Source: Gp6-AA40 sp963818645
GTDB taxonomy: Bacteria; Acidobacteriota; Vicinamibacteria; Vicinamibacterales; UBA2999
NCBI GenBank assembly: GCA_963818645.1
Contig: CAWFTF010000021.1
Coordinates: 1-64,000, forward strand
Length of the DNA: 64,000 nucleotides
Reading direction: 5' to 3'
The position numbers and the translations under genes are program-made. The notes under the pieces were generated by a model that worked only from the letters and a program-made list of their open reading frames with translations, was not told where the DNA came from and did not search any database. Shown here in pieces: positions 25,635 to 33,461 of the stretch; positions within the stretch are counted from its first letter, which is position 1, and each line of letters starts with the position of its first letter.

Positions 25635-28151
25635 TTGGCTGCTACAGGAACGCTGTCCGCTGTTGAACCCCTGACCGCGCCGTACGACCGGGAGCGTCTC
25701 GAAGACGTGGGGTTCATGACGTGTATGACCCTCGTGCTCCTGGGCAACTATGCGCAGACAGGGCACTTTGGCGGCCCACTGGCCTACACACCCTACAACG
25801 TGGCGACGCACCTGGCCGGCCCCGATCTCGGTGGACTGCGCTTCGACTACCGGCGGCCGAAGCATCCCTACAGTGACAAGTTCATGCTCGCGGGTGGCCA
25901 CTGCATCCCGACGTGCTACGCGCTGTGGATGATCATGGGCCAGGCGCTGGCGCGGAAGTTCGAAGCGACCGGTCACAGGCGCTACTACGCCGATCCGCAC
26001 GTCGCGATCCTGCCGGTCGACGCGCTCGGGTTCAGACGCGGCGCGGGTGCGATGGCGACGTTGCTCCAGGAGCACGGGCTTGCCGATCATCCGCTCTTCG
26101 CGCAGGCGAAGGTGCGCGGCATTCGCGCGCTGGCCGGACACGCCGAGAGCACCGACGTCACCAACGACGTCAACGGTGGGCCCTCGGGAATCGGCGTTGC
26201 GACCGCAGCCGGCAAGGCGGCCTTCTGGGACGTGATGGGCGCGGGTATCAACGCGCCGAAGATCATCACGTTCGAAGGTGAGTTCGCGATGACCGAGGGT
26301 CACGCGCAGGAGCTCAAGACGCAGGCGCTCGCGCTCAAAGTCGGGAAGCGGCTCCGCGTGATGATCTCTGACAACAACGCGGGCATCGACGACTCGTTGA
26401 TCGGTGGTGTCATCGATCGCAAGTACGAAGGCTACAAGCTGGTCGATCAGTGGACCTCGTACGGCTGGAACGTGTTCGTGGTCCAGGATGGCAACGCCTA
26501 CGACCAGGTCGTCGCCGTGCTGAAGACCATGGAGCATTGGGATCCGGCCGATCGCAGGCCGATGGCCGTGATCGGAAAGACGACGAAGGGCTACTGGCCG
26601 GCGGCGGTCGATCACAAGATTCCCGACTTCGGCGATCAGATCGTTGGTTATCCCAGCCATCCGTATGCGATGAAGATGAACTCGGATTACTTCCTCGCGT
26701 TGGCGAAGACATTCGAGACGCGTTACGGCGTGGAGTTCCAGGGGATTCGCGACGGCGCCGTGAAGGACGCGCGCGAGCGACTGATCCAGTTCAAGACCAA
26801 CATCGACGTCGTGATGTCGCTGCTCGATCGCAACGGCATCGGCGACTGGCTCGCGGATCGGCTCGTGGAGAACGGCGAGTCGCTGCCCGATGTCATGCCG
26901 CTACGGGCGAAGGTGAACGAGGATCCCTTCCTCGACGAGCGGCTGCGTGTGGCGAAGCTGCCGGTCGAGCCGCAGAAGGTCTCCGTCACGAACGCGGTGA
27001 CCGGTGCGAAGAAGGACGTCTCGATTACGCTCTTCCGCAAGGCCGGCGAAGTGGCCGGCACTCGTCGCGGCATCTCGGAGATCGTGAAGTGGGTGAACTA
27101 CGTCACGGGCAATCGCTTCGTCACGGCCGCCGCGGATCTCTCCGAGTCAATCAACCTCGAACACGGGAGTATCTGGGGTCACTACGATCCGGAGACGAAC
27201 GTCCTCGGCACGCGCCTCAAGGCGGCGATTCAGGAAGCCGGCAACGTGTCCACCGCCATCGGCCTCGTGAGCCAGAGCGCATCGCTCGATCCGGAGAAGT
27301 TCGCGGGAGTGTGGGCGATCAGCGGCACTTACGGTGCGTTCACGCCGCTCATGTACACCCCCGCGCGTGTGTGGAGTCAGCAGAATCAGGACAGCCCGTT
27401 CAGAACCGGCGTGCTGCACATCCTCGTCGGTCACTCGGGGCCTGAGACCGCGGCCGACGGCCGCACGCACTTCGGTATCTTCGCGCCGCAGGTGTGGAAG
27501 CTGTTCCCGAGAGGACAGACGATCCACCTGAATTTCTGGGACTACAACGATGTGGCGCCGGCGTACTTTGCGGCAGCGGAGGTCGCGGCACGAGAGAAGA
27601 AGGTCGGGATCATCACGCTCGAGGTCGCGCGACCGGACTTCCCGGTTGCAGATCGCACCACCTTCGCGGACAAGGATCTGCTGGCGGCGGCGAAGGGCTT
27701 TTACGTCATTCGCGACTTCAAGACCGGGCCGCGCCACGGCTACGTCATCACGCAGGGGTCCAGTTCGACCGTCAACCTTGTGAGCGTGCTGGCCAAGCTC
27801 GAGGCGGCCGGCGTGAACGTGCGCGTAATCGCCGCGATCAGCGAAGAGTTGTTCGACCGGCAGCCGGAGTCGTATCGCAACGCAGTGCTGCCGCGCGAGG
27901 CTTACTACGATCTGATGGTGGTGACGACGGGCACACGCCGCATGTGGCCGCTGCGCGACGTCGGTCCGCTGACGGACGAGTACTCGATGACGTCCGACTG
28001 GGACAACCAGTGGCTCACGAGTGGCCTCGAGCCGGACGTGATCGCGGAGGCGCACCTGGATCCCGCGTCGATCTTCTCGAGTATCCAGCGGTTCGCGCGC
28101 GAGCGCGAGTCGCGCATCTCGCGCCAGCGGGATCTGGTCGCCAAACTGTAA
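25635..28151 (+). CDS. transketolase-like thiamine-diphosphate enzyme, 838 aa
   Basis: TTG 25635 is supported by GGAGGA eight bases upstream. The N-terminal part has TGHFGGPLAYTPYNVATHL and HPYSDKFMLAGGHC, corresponding to the SGHPGGP and SKGH regions of transketolase. TEGHAQELKTQAL plus MISDNNAGIDDSL stands in for the ThDP-binding motif. The middle and C-terminal parts hold the pyrimidine-binding domain (DLSESINLEHGSIWGHYDPE, TYGAFTPLMYTPARVW). Transketolases are about 660 aa, so this is roughly 170 longer, near phosphoketolase size, but it lacks phosphoketolase signatures I can recognise. Its substrate is therefore uncertain. It closes the metabolic run. Confidence 0.85.
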   Translation: MAATGTLSAVEPLTAPYDRERLEDVGFMTCMTLVLLGNYAQTGHFGGPLAYTPYNVATHLAGPDLGGLRFDYRRPKHPYSDKFMLAGGHCIPTCYALWMIMGQALARKFEATGHRRYYADPHVAILPVDALGFRRGAGAMATLLQEHGLADHPLFAQAKVRGIRALAGHAESTDVTNDVNGGPSGIGVATAAGKAAFWDVMGAGINAPKIITFEGEFAMTEGHAQELKTQALALKVGKRLRVMISDNNAGIDDSLIGGVIDRKYEGYKLVDQWTSYGWNVFVVQDGNAYDQVVAVLKTMEHWDPADRRPMAVIGKTTKGYWPAAVDHKIPDFGDQIVGYPSHPYAMKMNSDYFLALAKTFETRYGVEFQGIRDGAVKDARERLIQFKTNIDVVMSLLDRNGIGDWLADRLVENGESLPDVMPLRAKVNEDPFLDERLRVAKLPVEPQKVSVTNAVTGAKKDVSITLFRKAGEVAGTRRGISEIVKWVNYVTGNRFVTAAADLSESINLEHGSIWGHYDPETNVLGTRLKAAIQEAGNVSTAIGLVSQSASLDPEKFAGVWAISGTYGAFTPLMYTPARVWSQQNQDSPFRTGVLHILVGHSGPETAADGRTHFGIFAPQVWKLFPRGQTIHLNFWDYNDVAPAYFAAAEVAAREKKVGIITLEVARPDFPVADRTTFADKDLLAAAKGFYVIRDFKTGPRHGYVITQGSSSTVNLVSVLAKLEAAGVNVRVIAAISEELFDRQPESYRNAVLPREAYYDLMVVTTGTRRMWPLRDVGPLTDEYSMTSDWDNQWLTSGLEPDVIAEAHLDPASIFSSIQRFARERESRISRQRDLVAKL

Positions 28152-28155
28152 CCAC

Positions 28156-28190
28156 GAACCCCGAGCCCCGGATCCCGGATCCCGGAACGG
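28156..28190. repeat. heptad repeat array J, CCCGGAT words
   Basis: CGAACCC, CGAGCCC, CGGATCC, CGGATCC and CGGAACG have exact 7-base spacing. The array lies directly between the transketolase-like stop and the TACACT element at 28191. Confidence 0.78.
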
Positions 28191-28196
28191 TACACT
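28191..28196 (+). promoter_or_regulatory. -10 element for leaderless sulfotransferase mRNA
   Basis: TACACT lies six bases before GTG 28203. No ribosome site is present in between. The -35 position falls inside array J. Confidence 0.45.
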
Positions 28197-28202
28197 ACAA
28201 AC

Positions 28203-28970
28203 GTGGCCACACACGGCTTGCTGGTCTTCGATCACATTCCCAAGACGGCAGGCACCACCTTCCGACGTTCGTATCTGACTGCAGCACTCCCCGCCGCGGA
28301 GCGCTGGATCCTCGGCGGCGGCGAGACCAACGCGCGCGATCGAGAGAGGTTCCTCTCGTTGCCATCGGCGCAACGCGATCGCATTCGTGTCGTTGCCGGG
28401 CACGAGGCCGGCTCGATGCGTCCTGAGTTGCCGGGTGCCCGATTCATCACCGTGGTGCGAGACCCGATTCAGCGCGCGATCTCCTCGTATCTGCACGCTC
28501 GCTTTCATGAAGGTGGTGAGAAGCTCTGGCCGGATGTCCGCGAACAGCTACTCTCGCTGGCGCAGTTCGCACAACGGTACATCCCACCGAACTATCAAAG
28601 CCGCGTCGTGCTCGGTGACGACTACGAACGTCTCGACGCCGATCGGATCCGGCAGCGACTCAGTGAGCGATACGCGCTGGTCGGCTACACCGAGGCTTTC
28701 GATGAATTCGTCTACCTCCTGCACGAGATCGAAGGGCTGCCGCTCTGTCCTTACGCCAATCGCCTCGTAAGGCCCGAGCGCGAGAGCTACGTGCCCCCCG
28801 CGTCCGATCTCGATGCTGTCGGGCAGTCGCACACCGTCGATGCCCTTCTTCACCAGATCGTGAAGGAGGAGTTTCAGTCACGGATCGATGCGTTGTCAGC
28901 CGACTCGCGCGATCGACTGCAGCAGTTTCTCGCGTCGCTCCGTGCGTTCCGTGCGGAATCGAAGCAGTGA
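28203..28970 (+). CDS. sulfotransferase-fold protein
   Basis: The 255-aa product starts with FDHIPKTAGTTFR (residues about 9-21), the 5'-phosphosulfate loop of type-2 sulfotransferases. It then has VVRDPIQRAISSYLH, the 3'-phosphate loop with Arg and Ser. These bind PAPS, so it likely sulfates a carbohydrate or lipid. No transmembrane anchor is present, so it is cytoplasmic. GTG 28203 is chosen because the motif begins immediately after it and a -10 hexamer precedes it. The acceptor cannot be identified. Confidence 0.85.
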   Translation: MATHGLLVFDHIPKTAGTTFRRSYLTAALPAAERWILGGGETNARDRERFLSLPSAQRDRIRVVAGHEAGSMRPELPGARFITVVRDPIQRAISSYLHARFHEGGEKLWPDVREQLLSLAQFAQRYIPPNYQSRVVLGDDYERLDADRIRQRLSERYALVGYTEAFDEFVYLLHEIEGLPLCPYANRLVRPERESYVPPASDLDAVGQSHTVDALLHQIVKEEFQSRIDALSADSRDRLQQFLASLRAFRAESKQ

Positions 28971-28999
28971 TACCGTAAGGGCCGAGGAAGGGGAGTGCT

Positions 29000-29926
29000 A
29001 TGAGGCGAGGACTGGTGCTTGGAACGCTGATCGGTGTGGCGGCTCTGTCGATGGTCGTGTCCGGCCAGGCTCCGGGACCGTCGGCGGCGTCGATCAAGGC
29101 CACGCAGATCGAAAAGGTCAAAGACAACCTGTACATCATCACCGGCTCGGGAGCGGGAGACACCGCAGCGTTCAGCGGCGGCAACGTCGCCGTGTTCATC
29201 ACGGACGCTGGTGTGACACTCGTCGACACGAAGCTGCCAGGTTTCGGGCCCACCATCCTCGAACGGATCAAGACGGTCACGAACAAGCCGGTCACGCGCA
29301 TCATCAACACGCACACTCACGGCGATCACACCGGTGGCAATCCATTCTTCGGCGCCTCAATCGAGACGATCGTTCAGGAGAACACCAAGGCGAACATGGC
29401 GAAAATGCCGGAGTTCAGCGGCGCCAACGCCCAGTTCCTCCCGAAGCGCACCTACAAGGACAAACTGACCGTCGGATCGGGCAAGGATCAGATCGATCTC
29501 TACTACTTCGGCCGCGGTCACACGAACGGCGATACCTTCGTCGTCTTCCCCGCGCTCCGGACGATGCACGTGGGCGATATCTTTGCGTGGAAGGCGCTGC
29601 CGTATGTGGACACCGACAACGGTGGCAGTGTCGTCGAGCAGCCCGAGACGCTCGCGAAGGCGGCGGCGACCGTGAAGAACGTGGACACGATCATCAACGG
29701 GCACATCCCGGTGGGAACGTTCAACGATCTGCGTGAGTATGCTGACTTCACAAAGGACTTCGTGGAGTTCGCGCGCGCGTCGCTGAAGGCTGGGAAGACC
29801 GTCGAGCAGGCCGCCGGCGAATACAAGGTCGCACCGAGGTTCAAGGGCTACGAGGTGAGTGTCAATCCTGCATTCGGTGGCGCACTCGCGAACCTGAAAA
29901 TCGCCTACGGCGAATTCAAGAAGTAA
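29000..29926 (+). CDS. exported metallo-beta-lactamase-fold hydrolase
   Basis: A signal peptide (residues 1-23, ending VVSGQA) is followed by an MBL fold with HTHGDH near residues 104-109, the later metal ligand His in GRGHTNGD, Asp in HVGDIFAW and final His in INGHIP. All metal ligands for a dinuclear site are present. It is periplasmic. The family includes lactonases, quinol-like hydrolases and class-B lactamases, and nothing here fixes the substrate. GGAAGGGGAG precedes ATG 29000. The next 97-base spacer has array K and a hairpin before a TonB gene. Confidence 0.88.
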   Translation: MRRGLVLGTLIGVAALSMVVSGQAPGPSAASIKATQIEKVKDNLYIITGSGAGDTAAFSGGNVAVFITDAGVTLVDTKLPGFGPTILERIKTVTNKPVTRIINTHTHGDHTGGNPFFGASIETIVQENTKANMAKMPEFSGANAQFLPKRTYKDKLTVGSGKDQIDLYYFGRGHTNGDTFVVFPALRTMHVGDIFAWKALPYVDTDNGGSVVEQPETLAKAAATVKNVDTIINGHIPVGTFNDLREYADFTKDFVEFARASLKAGKTVEQAAGEYKVAPRFKGYEVSVNPAFGGALANLKIAYGEFKK

Positions 29927-29948
29927 GCGGTAAGCAGAAGGCAGGGAA
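29925..29948. repeat. heptad repeat array K, GTAAGC words
   Basis: GTAAGCG, GTAAGCA and GAAGGCA, starting inside the stop codon of the preceding gene. Three units only. Confidence 0.5.
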
Positions 29949-30000
29949 CTGCCTCGTTCCTCCGGTGTCGAACGGAGTGAACGCCCTTGCCGGCGAGGGC

Positions 30001-30020
30001 CCTCCTTCTCCTGAAGGAGG
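30001..30020 (+). promoter_or_regulatory. hairpin that sequesters a ribosome binding site
   Basis: CCTCCTTC and GAAGGAGG form a perfect eight-base stem with a TCCT loop. The right arm is a complete Shine-Dalgarno sequence three bases before ATG 30024, so the ribosome site is buried when the stem forms. A second stem (GCCCT/AGGGC) lies directly upstream. The layout fits translational control of the TonB gene, for example by temperature or ligand. Confidence 0.6.
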
Positions 30021-30023
30021 CCT

Positions 30024-30684
30024 ATGCGGAAATACACCCTCGTCTTTTCGATCGTCGCGCACGCGGTGGCCGTGGGCACGATGATCATCGTCCCTGCTCT
30101 GGCGACGGAAGAACTTCCCGAGCCTCGACGCACGAGCGAATTCATCATCGTGAGACCGGAGATGCCAGCGCCTCCGGTTGTGCGACAACAACGCGCGGAG
30201 GTGGCGCCGTCGACGGCGATTCCAGTGCCGCTGTCGCCGCCCGAAGGGATCCAGCCGGAGCCGATCGTCGAGCCTCCCGATCCGGGCGCGCTCGATTTTG
30301 GCGCGTCGCCGACGGGCGTTCCCGTCGGTGACTTCGTCTCCGGCGGCGAGCCCGTACCTCCTCCACCACCGCCGATTCCGTCTCGCCCCAAAGAGCCCGT
30401 GCACGTCGGCGGCCGCATCGAGGCGCCGACGAAGACTCGTGCACGTCAATCCGATCTACCCTCCAATCCCTCTCGCGGCGCGCAAAGAAGGGCTGGTGAT
30501 TCTCGAGGCGCTGATCGCCGAGGACGGTACCGTGCGCGACGTGAAGGTGCTGCGTCGTGCGCCGCTGTTCGAGGAGTCAGCCATCGCGGCGGTGAGGCAG
30601 TGGCGGTTCTCGCCGACGCTGCTCAATGGCGAACCTGTGCCTATCGTGATGACGGTGACAGTGGGGTTTACGCTGGAACGATAG
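30024..30684 (+). CDS. TonB-family energy transducer, frameshifted
   Basis: The N-terminus has one membrane segment (VFSIVAHAVAVGTMIIVPAL), followed by a long Pro-rich periplasmic spacer (PVPLSPPEGIQPEP, PPPPPPIPSRP). The TonB C-terminal domain follows in the next frame: VHVNPIYPPIPLAARKEG, VILEALIAEDGTV, AVRQWRFSPTLLNG. One extra base near 30434-30437 (CGAAGACTCG) breaks the frame. Repaired length is about 219 aa. TonB links the proton motive force to outer-membrane transporters. No exbBD genes are seen nearby. Its ribosome site is inside the hairpin 30001-30020. Confidence 0.86.
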
Positions 30685-30764
30685 GTCCACAGTCCTCAGT
30701 CCGCGGTCCTCAGTCCTGCGGAGTAACGACTGAAGACCGGGGACTGTAGACCGAGGACCAGAGT
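30685..30764. repeat. heptad repeat array L, inverted arms
   Basis: The left arm has GGTCCAC, AGTCCTC, AGTCCGC, GGTCCTC. The right arm has ACTGAAG, ACCGGGG, ACTGTAG, ACCGAGG. Arms are complementary around a CGGAGTAACG centre. It runs from the TonB stop to the -10 element of the DUF6152 gene. Confidence 0.85.
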
Positions 30765-30770
30765 TACAAT
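30765..30770 (+). promoter_or_regulatory. -10 element for leaderless DUF6152 mRNA
   Basis: TACAAT (five of six to consensus) lies seven bases before ATG 30778, with no ribosome site between. Array L occupies the -35 region. Confidence 0.5.
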
Positions 30771-30777
30771 CCACCCT

Positions 30778-31176
30778 ATGCGAACTCGTCTGATGGCTCT
30801 GACGCTCGGCCTGCTGGTCGCGACGTCGCCATTCCTCCTCGCCCATCATTCCTTCTCCGCGGAATACGACTCCAACCAGCCGGTGAAGGTCACCGGTACA
30901 GTGACCAGAGTGGACTGGCAGAATCCGCACATCTGGTTCTTCTTGGACGTGAAGGACGAGCAGGGGAAGGTCAGCAACTGGGGATTCTCCGGTGCCCCTC
31001 CGGGCGTGCTCCAGCGCCGTGGCATCAGCAGGGACTCGCTCAAGGCTGGCGACGTCGTGGTCGTCGAAGGATTCCGAGCGCGAGACGGATCGAACAACGC
31101 ATCGGGCGGCAAGGTGACGTTTGCTGATGGCCGCAGCGTCTTCACCGCCTCGAATGAAGACAAGGCTCCGCGCTAG
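30778..31176 (+). CDS. DUF6152-family exported protein
   Basis: The 132-aa protein has a signal peptide ending FLLA before HHSFSAEYD, the conserved mature start of DUF6152. VKVTGTVTRVDWQNPHIWFFLDVKD and a C-terminal GGKVTFADGRSVF complete the OB-like beta domain. Function is unknown. In this window both DUF6152 genes sit next to a PDLxGxW protein, so the two families probably act together in the periplasm. The His-His pair at the mature N-terminus would be able to bind metal, which is my inference. It is 11 bases from the next gene. Confidence 0.9.
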   Translation: MRTRLMALTLGLLVATSPFLLAHHSFSAEYDSNQPVKVTGTVTRVDWQNPHIWFFLDVKDEQGKVSNWGFSGAPPGVLQRRGISRDSLKAGDVVVVEGFRARDGSNNASGGKVTFADGRSVFTASNEDKAPR

Positions 31177-31187
31177 AGAGGGCTGTC

Positions 31188-31961
31188 ATGTCGAAGATAC
31201 AGACGAACGTCGCCGCGCTCGCCAGCGTGCTCGCAGTAGTGCTGGTCGCGATGTTGAACGCGCAGTCGAAGCCGGTCGCCCAGATTCCTCGCACGGCGGA
31301 TGGCAAGCCGGACTTGAGTGGCATGTGGGACAACCCGAAGGAACCCGGCTCTCGCGCACCGGCGACTGTCTTCGACAAGGCGAAGATGGCGCCGTTCGTT
31401 CCGGGTGGCGAGGCGCTCTTCTACGAGCCGCGCACCGGCGATCCGCGACACGACGAACCGCGCGCGTTCTGCATGCCGTCAGGATTCCCGTCGGCGTTCC
31501 TTGGTCCGTATCCGGTGCAGTTGATTCAGACGCCGCAGTACCTGGTGATGTCGACCGAGTTCATGAACGTCACGCGGATCGTTCCGCTCGATGGACGTCC
31601 GCACAAGACGGACATCGAACCGACCTTCTACGGAGAGCCGGTCGGCCGCTGGGAAGGCGACACGCTCGTCATCGAGGGGCGCAACTACAAACGCTGGTCG
31701 CTCGACGATTGGTACTACCAGAACCCCAAGGAGTACCGCATGCACAGCGAGGCGTTCCATTCCATCGAGCGGCTGCGCAGGGTGGACGCCGACACGATCG
31801 CCTACGAGTTCACGGTGGACGATCCCAAGATCTTCACGAAGCCCTGGTCGGTGCAGTGGGAGATGAAGCGTCACCCCGAGTGGGAGAAGACCGGTCTCTA
31901 CGAGATGGTCTGCAACGAGAACAACCGCTGTGAGGGAGGGAAGTGTCGCGACTCGAAATGA
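31188..31961 (+). CDS. exported PDLxGxW-family protein (copy 1)
   Basis: A signal peptide (1-25) is followed by RTADGKPDLSGMW, then the shared landmarks of this family: RIVPLDGRPH, GRWEGDTLVIEG, HSIERLRRVDADTI, VDDPKIFTKPWS and EMVCNENNRC. The 257-aa product is shorter than the other copies. The mature domain is likely all-beta and periplasmic. The last Cys pair (C..N..C) could form a disulfide. Function is unknown. Four copies occur in this window (also 32045, 47539, 61276). It forms a likely operon with the DUF6152 gene. Confidence 0.85.
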   Translation: MSKIQTNVAALASVLAVVLVAMLNAQSKPVAQIPRTADGKPDLSGMWDNPKEPGSRAPATVFDKAKMAPFVPGGEALFYEPRTGDPRHDEPRAFCMPSGFPSAFLGPYPVQLIQTPQYLVMSTEFMNVTRIVPLDGRPHKTDIEPTFYGEPVGRWEGDTLVIEGRNYKRWSLDDWYYQNPKEYRMHSEAFHSIERLRRVDADTIAYEFTVDDPKIFTKPWSVQWEMKRHPEWEKTGLYEMVCNENNRCEGGKCRDSK

Positions 31962-31968
31962 GACGATC

Positions 31969-32042
31969 ACGACACACCGAGGCACAGAGGCACCGAGAAG
32001 ATCCTAGATTAATCTCTGTGCCTCGCTGCCTCTGTGTGTCGT
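31969..32042. terminator. 8-base-period inverted repeat between convergent genes (array M)
   Basis: The left arm repeats ACACCGAG, GCACAGAG, GCACCGAG. The right arm (32014-32042) is nearly its complement. The loop contains the palindrome AGATTAATCT. The fold would serve transcripts from both sides, but neither side has a T-tract, so terminator function is inferred from position between the stops at 31961 and 32045. Confidence 0.6.
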
Positions 32043-32044
32043 AG

Positions 32045-32860
32045 TCACTTTGAAGGACGTTTGAACACGGACTCGTTCTGCAGCAGCTTCTCGATCCGCT
32101 GCAGATCTTCGTTGTTCTCGATGCACTCGTACTCGCGGATGCGTTCGCCCGGACGCAACCTGAAGATCTCCTCGGCGTTCCACGGTTTCGTGAACACTTC
32201 TGGATCGTCCATCGTCGCCTGATAGCGAATCGTGTTGTAGCTGTCTCGCGTGTAGCGCTCGGTCACCCGCAGTTTCTCGCTGTGCACGGTGCCCACACCG
32301 ATCAGCCACGTCTTCGTGTTGAAACCGGTGACGTCAACGACCAGCGTGTCGCCTTCCCAGTGCGCCACTGAATCCCCAAGATATGAGGGCTCCATGTCCT
32401 CAGGATGCGGACGGCCGTCGGTCGGGATCACGCGGAACGCATGATGGGTTTCGTAGAGAAACACCATCTGGTCTGGCATCTGCAGGATCTGGAACGGCAG
32501 CGGCCTGAAGCTGATTCGCGGCACGCCGGAGATCAGGCAACGCGCCATCGGATCGTCGATGCCGCGGCGGTCCAGAAAGTACTGCCGCTGCTTCTCCGCT
32601 TCCGGTTTGTATGGCGGAGGCTCGGTGCGCGGCGCGGGTCGGCCTTCGTCGATATCTGACTGCCGCGCTGCAGCGACTTCGGCCTCGCCGGCCATCAGGC
32701 GCAACGCGCCGGTGGCGATCCAGATCCCGGAGAGGTCAGGCTTTCCGTTGGCAGATCGCGGCGCAGGCTTCGCCTTTGTCTGGCTCTGCGCGCCGGGCGC
32801 GCCAGTCAGGCACGCAGCTGCGATCGCGATCGCCATCCACGCGGCATGGTGTTTCTTCAC
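32045..32860 (-). CDS. exported PDLxGxW-family protein (copy 2)
   Basis: The 271-aa protein has a signal peptide (1-26) and RSANGKPDLSGIW at the mature start. RVIPTDGRPH, AHWEGDTLVVDVTGF, HSEKLRVTERYTRDS, MDDPEVFTKPWN and YECIENNED match the other copies. A single Cys near the centre (RCLISGVPR) is shared with copies 3 and 4 at the same place. It is immediately downstream of the second DUF6152 gene (12-base spacing), repeating the DUF6152 / PDLxGxW pairing of 30778-31961 in the opposite orientation. Periplasmic, function unknown. Confidence 0.85.
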   Translation of the reverse strand: MKKHHAAWMAIAIAAACLTGAPGAQSQTKAKPAPRSANGKPDLSGIWIATGALRLMAGEAEVAAARQSDIDEGRPAPRTEPPPYKPEAEKQRQYFLDRRGIDDPMARCLISGVPRISFRPLPFQILQMPDQMVFLYETHHAFRVIPTDGRPHPEDMEPSYLGDSVAHWEGDTLVVDVTGFNTKTWLIGVGTVHSEKLRVTERYTRDSYNTIRYQATMDDPEVFTKPWNAEEIFRLRPGERIREYECIENNEDLQRIEKLLQNESVFKRPSK

Positions 32861-32871
32861 GTCGCCCTCGC

Positions 32872-33299
32872 CTACTGTCCGCCCGTACCAGCGGGCGGGC
32901 CTGATGTCAGCTTGGATCCGTCAGCGAACGTCACCTCGCGAGCGGCGACGAGGTTGGGCTCTACACGCGCACGCCAACCCTGCACCGTGACGGTCATCCC
33001 CGGTTTCAGCGAGACGTCCTTCTTCCAGCCCTGCCGCACGAGCATGTTCGGCGGGTAGCCTTCGAACGCCCACTGCGTGACGGCTCCCTTGTCGTCCTTC
33101 ACGTCAACGTAGAAGTGAAAGTGCGGATTGGTCCACTCGATCCTGACGACGGTGCCCGTCAGTGTGATCGGCTTGTCGGCGTCGTACTGGGCGGCGAACG
33201 AGTGATGGGCGGAGAGGACTGACGTGCCCAGGAGAATACAAGGAGCGGCGTCAAGCCGCTCCGGTAGACGCTGCACAACAGGGTGCGCATCAAGGCCAC
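32872..33299 (-). CDS. DUF6152-family exported protein, frameshifted in its signal peptide
   Basis: The mature part AHHSFAAQYDADKPITLTG, TNPHFHFYVDVKD and EVTFADGSKL is a complete DUF6152 domain. In the same frame upstream there is no credible signal peptide. In the next frame GTG 33299 has AAGGAG eight bases before it and encodes ALMRTLLCSVYRSGLTPLLVFS, a good signal core. Joining the two needs one missing base near 33228-33240. The palindrome at 33242-33262 lies within this signal region. It is paired with the PDLxGxW gene at 32045. Confidence 0.75.
33242..33262. repeat. perfect palindrome, 8-base stem, 5-base loop
   Basis: GGAGCGGC, loop GTCAA, GCCGCTCC. It lies inside the predicted signal-peptide codons of the DUF6152 gene. 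It resembles a REP-type unit, but I see no second copy in the window. Confidence 0.55.
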
Positions 33300-33370
33300 G
33301 AGTCACGCTCCTTCTCGCGGTGGCGCCGCGAGTCGATGCAGTGTAGCCCTGGGGTATCAAAGATCCAGTC

Positions 33371-33441
33371 AACTCCCAACGTCCAACCTCCAACTCCCAA
33401 ACCGGACTGTTCTTGGCATTGGGAATTGGTATTGGGATTTG
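33371..33441. repeat. heptad repeat array N, CAACTCC / TTGGGAA words
   Basis: CAACTCC, CAACGTC, CAACCTC, CAACTCC on the left face TTGGGAA, TTGGTAT, TTGGGAT on the right, complementary arms. It lies in the divergent spacer between the DUF6152 and AAHS-transporter genes. TTGGGA at 33432 with TATACA at 33456 (18-base spacer) is a possible promoter. Confidence 0.75.
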
Positions 33442-33461
33442 ACGAGTTTCATCCGTATACA

